Positions 27,439 to 38,440 of a stretch of 62,000 nucleotides of DNA are shown here, piece by piece. Numbering within the stretch: the stretch's first letter is position 1; every line of letters starts with the position of its first letter. The stretch comes from Tubiluchus corallicola (lineage: Eukaryota > Priapulida > Priapulimorpha > Priapulimorphida > Tubiluchidae). The position numbers and the translations under genes are program-made. A model generated the notes under the pieces. That model was not told the DNA's origin. It worked only from the letters and a program-made list of their open reading frames with translations, and searched no databases. The stretch is from NCBI GenBank assembly GCA_030141605.1, contig JAQGDQ010000055.1:1-62000 (forward strand), given 5' to 3'.

Positions 27439-27855
27439 CACACACACGTGCACACTCTCATAAATAAGCATGTACTTAAATTTAGAAGCCAGTTTTCACA
27501 AAAGGCACAATACTAATCCATAATATGCAATCACTTTATAAGAATGCAGAGCAACCAACTAAACATACGTTTCATCAATGATCCACAAGTAATTTTGCGT
27601 GGGAACATACCGTAGAGTACAATATTGTGGAATGCACCTAGCTTCAGATGCTCATTGGCTGGTTAGCGTTACTTGTTGCAAAGCAATCCCAAGCTGTTAA
27701 ACTTTTCTACTATGCTTTGCATGGCCATAGCAGCGAAATAAACAGACCTGGGTAACTGCACTTAGTGCTGCGCTTGGGCAGCACTCGACCGCCTTCCGTC
27801 CCTTGCATAAAAAACATAGGCGGCACTGTAATGCCCTCCGTAGTGAAAGGGTTAA
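27199..27855. mobile_element. piggyBac-like MITE with TTAA target duplication
   Basis: TTAA at 27,199-27,202 is followed by CCCCTTCACTACGTAG. The right end is CTCCGTAGTGAAAGGG followed by TTAA at 27,852-27,855. The inverted ends match at about 14 of 16 bases, and TTAA duplication is the piggyBac signature. Length 657 bp, no transposase. It ends 128 bp past the RNF14 stop, so it may lie in that 3' UTR. Confidence 0.6.
27358..27450. repeat. (CA)n/(CACG)n microsatellite
   Basis: Mixed CACA, CACG and ACGC runs of about 90 bp lying inside the piggyBac-like MITE. Confidence 0.9.
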
Positions 27856-27983
27856 ACAGCTACTGCACCAAGTCAACAAATCGTTTCAAGCACTCATGTT
27901 TTGCACGTTCTGCTAATGACACCTATAATGTCGCATGTTTCAATAACCGAATTGCCAAAGTAAGAATAACCATGTCCAAATTT

Positions 27984-30900
27984 TCACAGCCACCAGTCAT
28001 CATCGTCCGAATCTTGTTCCTCCATCACATCAATGCCCTGAAACAGCTGATTGAAGCAGTGGTTGCCGGGAGTGTTGAAATGAGAATATGGATTGATATT
28101 CTGAAGGACCTTCATACACAGCCAACAGAATGCTGTTTGACACTTAAAGCAAGTCATCTTGTTACAGCCGTCAATTTTCTAAAACAGAACATAAAAACAA
28201 AGATGAGGTTAGTGGTCAGTAAACTGTCAATACTTTTATGCATGCAAGACTGTGAGATTATGAGAAGCCTGTCTTTCCTAAACGATAATACAAATAGTAA
28301 CAATGGGGAAGAATCTTATACTCATGAATTCAGTAAAGTTTAGGATGTTGCTAGTTTTAATGAAATTTATTTTTTGTGCTGTGAGCTGTTGTTGACATTT
28401 AATGATGAATAGGTAATACAGGGCTTTTATGATAATGAATTAAAAGAGATGTTGCTATATCTGGTAATCAATTAAATGTTATATTACTTGATTTTTTGAA
28501 CATAGATGCAAATTATAAAAGTTGTTTACTAAGCAAAATAATTTACAATAATATTGTACAGATGAACTAATTTAGGATTGCAATTATGGAAAATGTAATA
28601 TTTACCCATTTGCAAAGTAAATATATATAGTCACTGCATATAAGCTAACAGGGTGACTTAAACTGCATGACTTAATCAAAAAGTGATTTAAACACTTGGT
28701 ATATGTAGCCCAAACTTTGACATCTGAATAAGAGAATGCCGTAGAAACATGGGATAAGCTAAGCAGATAAGAACGATTTAATTCATGCCTCATAATACCT
28801 CAATACTGGAATTGCACTTTGGGCAGTGTTTGCTATGCTCGGCTACCCAGTCTTCAGAGAACGTGTTCTCCACGATGTGCTGCAGGGTTTTCTTTCCATA
28901 TTTAGATTCCATTTGCGCTCTCTCTGCATCCGTTCCACGTAAGTAGATGTCCCTCAACTTTCGACGCTCCTCTGCACAAAAATATGATGCTTGTGTAGTT
29001 TAACAAGTGAAAAATGCCATATCACATTTTGTATAGTATTCTTTTATTCTACATTACTGCACAATTGTATTAGCTTGACTTATTATGTTTCAAATACTTC
29101 TTTCTACCAAACAAAATAATTTTTAGCATTTTAGCATAACAAACAGACATTATGTGGATCTTAAAGGAAATGCCAAGCCTTCTGGAAAGTTGGGCTTATT
29201 TCTATGTTTGTGAAAATGATAAAAGGATTTAGTAATAAAAATGTGATAAGTGTCTCGTGTAATAAGTAAAATCACTTTAAGTTCCCGATCATTACATGTT
29301 TGAACGCACCCAATTTGAATACTCATTCTTCCAATAATGATGTCGTTCATTGCGTGAAGATAAGCATATCACTCTCAATTTTTGTCAAAAGTATAAGCAG
29401 TTTTACAAATAATTAGGTAGCTAATTTTGTGACATGTTTGCATGACTATTGATAAGCTGCAGAAGTTTGAATTAGTTCAAGCAGCGCGCACCAATGCAAA
29501 GCCACGTTGCTCTTACAAAACTCCACTAATTATATCACAATTTCAAGTGAATGGCGACAACCACCAAGCCTGAAATTTTTTATGCAGTGGTAGTATAAAT
29601 TTACTTCATGCTTTAAAGACAATATTTTTATAAATGTCTTTATTGTATTTTTTAAATTTGAGTGATAGCAGTAAAATAAACCCAATACGTCTAAGCGACT
29701 TGTCCTTTCCTTTAATAGCGTTACTGGTTTTAACAGCAATTGTAACTAATGGGTTTTGCAACAATCACAAAAATTCTCAGGGCATATAAGTAAGTAGAAC
29801 TGGCACCCTGCACATTTTAATGTAAACATACCCAAGTTAATAACTCAGGTTAATCTGTTTTTATTGGTTGTAGTACAATGCAGAGATTCTATCATGATGT
29901 TAAGATGCTTCGGAGAAAATTTAGTTTATGTTTATACACACAAGCAAAAGGACATCACTCAAGGTGCTTACCAAGCTACATTTGTATTCTACATGATATG
30001 TTCGTTATGAATATATTCTAGTCTTCTGCACATAAAAAAATTATTGCATATAAATTTGCCCTACATCACCCTTTTTTACCACCTAATGTATATGTTATAT
30101 TAAAACTTTTCAATGACAAAAGAAAAGTTTATGACAAAAAGCCCAAAAGCACAATTGAAAATAGCACTTGTCAAAAAGCACAAGTGAAAATAGCACTTGT
30201 CAAAAAGCACAAGTGAAAATAAGAAAGTCTATGTCTCTAATCACCTGGTTTAAATCTGCAAGGAGCAACTCCATGGTATGTATATTTGCACAGAATGCAA
30301 AACACGTAACCGCAGGCCGGACAATTTCCCAAATTTGAGTCACGTTCAACAAGAACGGGATACTCGCAAGTCATCCGTGGGCAGTAAGCAATGTCTCCCA
30401 TATTGTCAAGACTTCTTGTTAATAATATCCGATCATAGCGGTTAAATAGTTCTGGGTCGACCAGCTCCCTTACCTGCAAATAGAAGGATCATTGTGAATC
30501 CTAGTTAATCGCTACCTAGCAGTTATCGATCAAGATTTTAAAATCAAATTAATTGAAGTCTACCTTTTCATACTGCTAGAAAGATTCAGTTATACCAGGC
30601 AAATTATTGTTATTCATATCAGGTGGCATATTATATTTATGGAACCAGATGCCTATGAATTTAAAACTGGTTACAAATGTTAAGAAATTTAAGAAGCTAC
30701 TAAAGACTCAGGTACATGACATTTGGGCACGGAGGCACAAGACATTTGGCAACCAACAAAATCTGATATTGTACCTTTTTTGTTTAGTAAATTTTTAATG
30801 ATTCACTATTTTCCTAACTGTCATAATTTTTAATAACACAATTAGAAACCGGTTAATCGCCTTTATGCACTTTCTATATCATCAGTATAATTACCCTACG

Positions 30901-33900
30901 TGTAATTTTTAAAATGAACAAAGCATGTCAGTATCATAAACAGTGAGATTTAGTTGTTCATCAAATTCGTATCAAAATTTGCAAACAGAAGAAGCCAACC
31001 AGCATTTCCAGTTTATTCCAAGCGAGCTGACGATAACTTCATTATTTAAACTCTAACCTGTGATGGTAAAGCTTGTGAGTTGCACTTTTCTTCCGGACAA
31101 GTTAAAGCACCAACACTTCCATCCCTGATCTGTATAGTAAAGTATTCCCTCATGCAATCTTTACAATAAACATGATCACATGTGTTGAAACACATACACT
31201 GTGAACCCAACTTTTCACTTAAACACACTTTACACGAGAATATTGACGTGTTGAAAGTCCGTTGCAGCTCTGCTTCATTGTAGTCCAATAAAGACGGCAA
31301 GACTTGAGTCCATGATTCCAAATTCTGAACAATCTTCATATCACAGTTAGCTATAAAAAATTACAAACTATGTTAACCTCAATCGCCTATACCCAGGCAT
31401 AACTTACACAGTGTTTTTACTCTTATAGTTGTTTAATTGTCTAGATCTCTACAGGAATGACTAAAATAATGATTTTTCCGAATACACTCATATCCCGGTT
31501 TGTTGGACTTCGCTTTTACGGATATAGGAAGAATCGGACAAAATCTGGACCTCTAAAAGTCCCCAATACTACGGACACAGTCCGTTGTTTTGTGAGCTGA
31601 CCGCTAGTTGGCTTTGTCACTTTGTTTACATCATTACATCAGTGTAGCCACATGTATATCTCTATGTATAAAAATATAGAATCGATTATATGGAGTTATT
31701 TGAATTAATTTCTGTCAGTTTTTATATACTTTTGCATAGGAGCAAGACAATTTTGAGACAGTTAGATGACTGATTCAACATTACCAGGAGTCTAATACAC
31801 AATGTCTACTGCATTAGCTTAGTACTGGTAAATACGGACAATTCCCAAATTCGGACCGACCTCTCCGCCCTTTAGTCCGGCAAACCGAGATATGAGTGTA
31901 ATTACACACCTTCTACTTGTGGTAATTCAGCATTCTGTAGTTGAGATAACCTCCTATGCCGGTGCCTGATTTCGTGTACAACTACACCAAGATCGATGGA
32001 GTCGGTTATTGAAAGAAAATCTAACAAATCATCTTGTAAAAAACCAATCCATCTGAAAAGAACGACCTCACCTGGACACTCATCCCACATCTGATCCAGG
32101 GTCTTGCAAATGCTTGCAAGCTAAAACAGCAATAAACACGTAGAATCAACATTCTGAATAATCATGTTGTGCAAGCACCAATAAACACTGATCCACTTTA
32201 ATAATGCACTCTTTACAATGTTTTATTCACAATTCACCCAAAACAAGGCAGCTACTCAAAATAAGAAAAAAGAAACAAGGCAGCACCAGTAGAAGAAAGA
32301 AAACACAAATACACATCTTGAAAACAGAATTCTTATAATTAGTTTTCATTAATCAGAGCAAGTCAATACTCTCTTTGAAGCAAGTGAAAATATAGTTAAG
32401 AAGATAGGATATTTTTCTGGTAAAGAATTTAACAGATCTATTAATAAAAAAAATGAATAAATGTTTATATAACACAAGTACAGGTATGGCTGCAGTACTC
32501 CTTAGAGCACTTTGTTCAGAGTCTGGGAATCTCACAAACAACAATGTAAAATAATCATAAGTGTTTAATAGCAGTGGCACTTCTTCTGAATACAAAAGGT
32601 GCAAAAGTTAGGCTAAGTCTAAAACTAATTTTGAATTAACGTTCAAAAAAAGTTGTCAGTACATGAAACGTTCACTTAACATCATTTAACATTCACTGGG
32701 TTCCTACTATGCAACGAACTTTGCACAGAAATAAAAAGCTGCTAAATCAGAACATATATTCAAACATAAATTTTAAAAAATAATTCTTGAGTCGTATGGG
32801 CCTAATTAATCAATCTCTGTAATTACAAATAACACACCTTTATGCTTTTCATATAGTTCAATATTTTAATACTATTTTCATAACACCGCAAAAATGGCTA
32901 ACTTAGTTCAAATCATCGATCCTGGCGCATCATCATCATCATTAGCATCAATTCAGTATCATTGTCGTTACCACCACCATTGTCATCAGCATTAATATCA
33001 CCATCATTGTCATCACCACCACCATCATCATCATCATCATCATCATGAACATCATCTTAATGCATAATGATGTTCTTCTCGCATCCGTTTCCTTTGCTCC
33101 ATTTAACATACCTTTTTTTGTTGTTCATGTCATTCTGCTACGCTCATAGCACTGCATTGCATTGTTAATTTGCAATTGCATAACTTGTATGTTATTGTAC
33201 TGTTCTAACTGGATGAATAAATAAATAAATTCTGCAGTTTTTTAAAAATGAACACAATTCCTAGGATGCACTTTTACAGTAATCATTGAACTTTCATTTT
33301 TTTAAGATTGCATTAGGATAAGATAGCGTAGCAAATACAACTGATTAGAATAAGTGCTATACACCACAGTATCATATGTAATGTAACTACGTGGATCCAT
33401 TAAGCATGGTATATATACATGTAGCTCTAAAGCAAGACTGTATTACCTGCTTTCTGGTAAGCCACACACACTCCAGAGAATACCGAGGTGGCACTTCTGA
33501 TGGATAATTTTCAGGAAAACTAAAATAAAGAGTTATTGGAGACAGATGTTTAATTATGTGGTGCTCTTCTGTTTCTTCAGTTTCACCTAGAAAATGAATT
33601 AGTCATAATAATTACATTAAAATAAGCAGCTAAGAACATTCATGCTTGATGTCAATTAGAAATATTGTTTTATTGAGAAACTAGATCAGACTAACACCAA
33701 CCAAAATTTCAAGTAGACTAGTAGTCAAAGTGGATTGTGATCTTATGATAAATTTACGTATAAATTCGCTACTTAACTCAAAAGACTACATTTAAAAAAA
33801 CAACATCGTCACAATAACTGAAATAAAATGAAAAGAATTGGAACAGAAAAATAATAAGTCACAAATCTGAACAGAAGTTTTTAAATTAAAAACAAGAAGA

Positions 33901-35049
33901 AAGAACAACCTTCGTGAAATTAAAATCAGCAATGTCAGTCAGGCTTGCGGATGTTGTGACAGATCAAAATAAACATGTTAAAGGACACGACAAGGGGTAC
34001 CTGAAGCAGGCTTCAGAATAATCGCCTTAAAAATTGTTACTTTATAGCAAATGTATGCCCATATCGTACTCGCATTGAAAGGATTTTTTGTTTATTTTCA
34101 TTTTAAATCTCCGGCAATACTGTTCCGACGGCGCCCTTACTTGACGTCATATACGAGCAATGTAAATCAGAAAAAGAAAAGGAAGTGTTAAATTACATCC
34201 CAAAAAACTTTCCACGCAAATCTATATCACTTAACATTTCACTTACCTGCTTGAAAGACTTATGGAACTAGAAAAGAAAATTATTAGTAATTTAAATGTT
34301 TTCACCAATTGGTAAAATATCGTGGACTCACCTCCAGGGTGCACCACTCACTAACCAAAAAACGTATTTTTAATCTTGTTAACAAGAAACAGTCATTTAA
34401 AATTTTACTAAATTAGTGATGTGTGCGCTACAAATGCTGTGATAATTTTTTCAAACTTCACACAATGTTATTAAACTTGTTTCGAATAACTTATCATCAA
34501 AACGACTGCATCTAACAGTCATCGCAGGAGTTTAAATTTACATGTTTTATACAGCGTTACTGTCAACGTAAGCCCTGTATGCAAATACACAGTATGAAAG
34601 TGGTGTAAAATTTCAAGATGAATTTTTAAAGCTTTATGCAAATGGAGGGTTTTCTTGTGCTTTAACTTCTCATTCACACAAACACAAAAGAATCATAATG
34701 TATTTACACCAAAAAAATTATGCTGAAATCAATTAAAAGCCATTGGGAGCTTGCCACTGTTTTGCAATTGAAATTAACCTTTATTTTGCTGTACCAGGCT
34801 ACCAGCCAATATGTACACTACTAGTTCGTTCCACTTTTGTAAAGCTGACAACTTGTGTTTCATACCAACAACTGGAGATATCAATGTAAACGGAGAAGGA
34901 AGGAACTGGCTGGCTTTGAACCATCCGCTCTTCTGTTTTGATTCATCATCTTGCTCATCTTTTGACAACCCAAACTGATTTTCATCGTAAATGCTTGATA
35001 AGGCAACGATCTCGTCCTCCTGAGCTTCTAGATCATTTGCAGATGACAT
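27984..35049 (-). CDS. RNF14: RNF14-like RBR E3 ubiquitin-protein ligase, complete
   Basis: Seven coding exons with GT-AG introns and consistent phases: 35049-34866, 33586-33447, 32120-31910, 31350-31058, 30473-30245, 28971-28799, 28178-27984 (stop TGA). The protein is 474 aa, the length I recall for human RNF14. It starts with the RNF14-like MSS..LEAQEDEIVALSSIYD. Order: RWD domain (about 1-150, with FPENYPSEVPP); RING1 (Cys218, 221, 236, His238, Cys241, 244, 263, 268); IBR (about 290-352); RING2 (Cys402, 405, 420, 423, 428, 431, His443, Cys451); acidic tail ending DSDDDDWWL. Cys415 in DGCNKMTC is the expected catalytic cysteine that takes ubiquitin as a thioester. RNF14 in vertebrates is an androgen-receptor coactivator and works with GCN1 on stalled ribosomes. 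All zinc ligands and the active site are present, so the gene looks functional. Introns carry a pogo-like MITE, LINE pieces and a dispersed repeat. Confidence 0.96.
30120..30228. repeat. Short tandem repeat in RNF14 intron 5
   Basis: A unit of about 30 bp, aagcacaagtgaaaatagca plus cttgtcaaa, repeats two and a half times or slightly more, next to the exon 5 donor. Confidence 0.7.
30600..30910 (+). mobile_element. LINE ORF2 C-terminal relic in RNF14 intron 4
   Basis: The open frame at 30,607-30,798 reads SGGILYLWNQMP, then VKKFKKLLKTQVHDIW. This fits the common LINE C-terminus (GxxLWNxLP, then FKKxLK). It is antisense to RNF14. No 5' part of a LINE remains in the intron. Confidence 0.5.
31485..31898. 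mobile_element. pogo/Tigger-like MITE, 414 bp, in RNF14 intron 3
   Basis: TA dinucleotides flank terminal repeats of about 27 bp: left CACTCATATCCCGGTTTG, right the complement of CACTCATATCTCGGTTTG, continuing with similar GGACT. The sequence resembles Tigger-type ends. The element has no transposase. It sits between the exon 4 acceptor and the exon 3 donor of RNF14, only about 9 bp from the donor. Confidence 0.7.
32928..33240. repeat. CAT-rich simple repeat and possible LINE tail in RNF14 intron 2
   Basis: CATCAT/CACCAC tracts run from 32,928 to about 33,055. A segment ending in (AATA)n at 33,214-33,231 resembles LINE 3' UTR tails. The LINE part is weak because no coding remnant is seen. 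Confidence 0.5.
33988..34660 (+). repeat. Dispersed repeat family A, copy 3
   Basis: A full-length partner of copy 1, from ggggtacctgaag to ttttcttgtgcttta, in RNF14 intron 1 and antisense to that gene. It shares the TTTTCATTTTAAAT, CAATACTGTTCCGAC and TTGACGTCATATACG blocks with copy 1. Confidence 0.7.
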
Positions 35050-35062
35050 TGCCCTAAAAATG
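35050..35062 (-). promoter_or_regulatory. Splice acceptor-like site just before the RNF14 start codon
   Basis: On the minus strand a run of T then AG ends at 35054, leaving only GGCA before the ATG at 35049. This fits a 3' splice site, so the ATG exon probably begins at 35053. Upstream there may be an untranslated first exon, or the mRNA may receive a trans-spliced leader. A relatively GC-rich stretch near 36,030-36,150 is a possible location for a first exon and promoter. No transcript evidence is available. Confidence 0.45.
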
Positions 35063-36285
35063 TTTGATGAACGATAGTATTAGCTATTTATGATATTTAC
35101 AGGCTAAAAGTCTTATTATTTGGAATTTCTGCAACTTGACAAATCAGGATCTTCCCGTTATACTAAGAAATGTAAGTTTTACATATTTTTGCATAGTTTC
35201 TTTATTGCACTTTCTAGGTTTTTGTCAGCAATCATATCAGTAGTACCATAGTTGTCGGGGTCATATAAAATTTACTGCAACTTTGGTCTAACCCATCAAG
35301 AAAGGATAATATTATGAAGAAGGTCCGAGCTTTACTTTATCTTTTTTGACCTCTTTTGGTCTTTGAAAATACCAAACAACATAGCACTGAAAAAAGCAAA
35401 TTTCACATGATACAACCAGTTAATCGTATGCAAGAACGTGATTGTGCAGCGACTCACTAGTCAGTAGTTGCCTTAACTGTTCAAATTCCACAGTACTGCT
35501 ATCAAAGTATTCAAGAAGTAATTTAAGTTACATTACTAAGTACTTAAATACAAACAATAATTAGGCCAATTAGAAAAACTAAGCATATGTAACTCTACAA
35601 ATTATGGAAACGAACACAAAGATTCACTCTGCAACTCGATAAACTTTGCTAAATTAAATTAACATTTTCACTAAGGAAGAACAAAAAGCTCCTCAATTAT
35701 TAGTATTCACTAATATTGACGTTTAGTGATAATAATCTTGCTTCTTTAATGCACTAAAAGGTACACAATTATTATTCAACACTTTATCCGTATAACTTAC
35801 AAACAGTGCACAAAAGTTGTTAACTTGTTCATTGCGCAGAATTTACCAGACGCTGTTCTAGAAAAAGTGTCTTCATCAATGCACTGAATGTTCTTCCTAC
35901 TAATTTGAAAATGTAGCAAGTAACCAAACTATGTGCAAAAATCGTTAACTGCATACCTTGAGCAAAAATCCAAAAGCTGGTTTGACTATTATTAAAGGTT
36001 AAACTTTAAATCATCAATTTACGGGTTACAGGCGCCGTCATGCTGTTTGATGACCTGTTTAGTTGAAATCTCAAAGATCAGCGGCACCGCCTTATCAGAG
36101 TGGACCGTTCGAGCACATTTTGCTCCCAGACCCAGCCTCTTAATCTATGTCAAACATATGCTGGCATGCAGAGTGTAAAATAACATTTTTTGTAGAGTGG
36201 GTGCAAAGTTAACGACAAATAATAAGAAACAATTTGTTACGTGAAAGTTTATTTTTCTTTTTTAATCAATTGAGAATGTGTAATC
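35063..36285. other. RNF14 5' flank
   Basis: Gene-free. A more G+C-rich part at about 36,030-36,150 could hold the RNF14 promoter or an untranslated exon. Nothing more specific was seen. Confidence 0.35.
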
Positions 36286-36294
36286 ATGTACCCA

Positions 36295-36680
36295 GGCTGC
36301 CCAGTAGGGAATTCTCTATCAGAAAACGAATTCGAAGCAATTCGAATTTTTCACATTTGAACAGGATCAAACCGTTTAGATTTTGAACTATGCTTTAAAG
36401 ATTCTCGAATCATGAACAAAAAGCAGACTTATGAAGATCATGCGTATTACTTAATATTTTGCAGTAAAAACACTAATAATTTGTTTGAGAATTGTGCAAA
36501 GAAACTGTACTAAATTGTGCTGGTAGTATACTGTTTTAAACGATTTAATGATAAAGAACATATGTAGTTGAAGAGGGAAATTATTCTTATCCATAATTTG
36601 GTCGGAACCGAATTTGCAATAAAAACGCTTTTAATTGAATTTGTTGTTCGATTCGATTATTCGATGTCTACCTGTACTAC
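36295..36680. mobile_element. Possible hAT-like relic with TTCGAA motifs
   Basis: Both ends carry GAATTCG/TTCGATT-type motifs like the element at 2,935-3,320, and the right end reads ATTCGATGTCTACCTG. The left terminal repeat and target duplication are not convincing, so this may be a decayed relative. Confidence 0.35.
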
Positions 36681-36929
36681 CCAGAGAGTACTTTTCTTTA
36701 AACGGAAGCAGTGTTGACACATCACTGGCAAGTGCTTAATGGATGGTTTCTTGCTTACATGGAATAAATGAGGTGCTTAAATGCCTTGGACACAGGTTTC
36801 TTTCACATTTTCTTCAGTTTAGAATGCTGACTGGAGTGACTGTCCGACGTCTTCTTCTTATTATTACATCTGGATGATGTTATTAATTTAAATGGATGTA
36901 TATCTATGTATATAACCAATAACTACTTA

Positions 36930-37562
36930 TTTCCAACTTTTTTTAAAAATCCAGTCAAGATAAATGTAAAAAGATACAATACCAGATATAATGAATATAT
37001 ACCAAGACTTTGTAGAACAAATATGGCGAAACATTTCATTAGCTATATGGCCAGTGCTACGGAATAGACTAAGCCGCAATTCAAAATGTAGTCACTCCCT
37101 TTCAACTTTTAAAAAAACCGTCAGAAAAGAAATATTTCAAAAGTACTGAGAGTAACACAGTTTGATACTTGTAATCTTAATAAAACGCGACTATGCTCAA
37201 CAGGTTACTGAACACTTTATAATCATGATCACAGTTTTTCTTAGTTCTCGCTCCATTTCATCTTCATTCACTACTCCCCCCCCCCCACATTTACGTATAT
37301 ATTATCATCATTTCAATTATTAATCATTTCTTTAAGATTTCCCCGTACAGTTTGGCCTGTCAAGCTATGCTTTTAGGCTCAAACTGTATGCATCAAAATT
37401 ATTCTGTAATGTAATTTGCACATGTATATGCTTCATAAGAATCTCTTTTGTAATTTCTGGATTATATTGCATTTACTTCAGTGGAAAATTATCTGTATTT
37501 TTATTATAACTGTAAGATGCAGTGTGGAAATAAATAAACTTAAACTTAAATAAACTTAAACT
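36930..37562 (+). mobile_element. LINE 3' end relic with ORF2 C-terminus
   Basis: A frameshifted reading frame gives RYNTRYNEYIPRLCRTN, then LRNRLSRN and STFKKTVRKEIFQKY followed by a stop. This is the typical end of a LINE ORF2. A 3' UTR follows, with a C homopolymer at about 37,275, and ends in ACTTAAATAAACTTAAAC repeats. Confidence 0.6.
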
Positions 37563-38304
37563 AAACGTTCATAGACATGACATACATTCATTGATAATAA
37601 ATCATGGGTAAACGCATAACCCTATCCATCGAATCTCACTGCTATTGTGGCTGGTGTAGGCCATTATAATTTTTAGTGATATAAATGACTATTCTTATAT
37701 TATTATTACTTTTATATTACTTGACGACGCTTGTATTTACTTTGATAAGTGGACACTTATTTGTCAAATCATTCATACAAGTTAAAACTTAAATGTGAGA
37801 TCAGTCAAATCACTTTGCAGAATGACAATAACAATACACACAAATTTAACACTATTGCAAGACAGGAAAGTGATGATAATAATAAATTATGTTCATTTTT
37901 GTTGGTTCAAGTACGACTTTGCAAAGTCAATTTTAAAGAAAATTTAGCTAAATTAAATGTTTGAATAGTAATTTTTATCTTAATTTCATTTTACTCGCGT
38001 CTCTTGACCAAAATTAATTACTTTTACATGTAATGAGTAAACAATTCAGCAGTGAACAACCATTATTCTGTCTCAAACAGTGATGTTTAAATAAAAATTA
38101 ACAAATCTGCATTTCCTGAGAACAACAAAGTTATTTTTTATATCCCATGGCTAACAACAATTTTTCGAAGAACTATTGTAAAAAATTGTGAAAAAACGTA
38201 GTCTCAAACTCTGTAATATATATAATATATTATTAATACTTTACTAACGTTTTCAATTTGGGATATTTAAAATTATTTTGTTGCAAATTAAATAGGAGAT
38301 CATT
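37563..38304. other. PEMT 3' flank, nothing recognised
   Basis: AT-rich, one short open frame (37,749-37,964 plus) with no similarity. The PEMT polyadenylation signal lies at its right edge. Confidence 0.5.
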
Positions 38305-38310
38305 TTTATT
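38305..38310 (-). terminator. Likely polyadenylation signal of the PEMT-like gene
   Basis: Minus-strand AATAAA, 131 bp past the PEMT stop codon and the nearest canonical signal I noticed there. No transcript end is available to confirm it. Confidence 0.5.
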
Positions 38311-38440
38311 TAAATCTCAAGGCACATTGACTACTAAAACGTAGCACATCCAACACTAAATTAGGTATAGTCTGTTTGTTACAAACAAAACAATGTAAAC
38401 AAGTCAAACATAGAATGTGCATATCTAATAACGCCATTCA

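Noticed and set aside
27765-28343. 192-codon plus-strand open frame, among the longest in the window
   Set aside because: It is antisense to the last coding exon and intron of RNF14, where the minus strand encodes the RING2 domain with intact zinc ligands.
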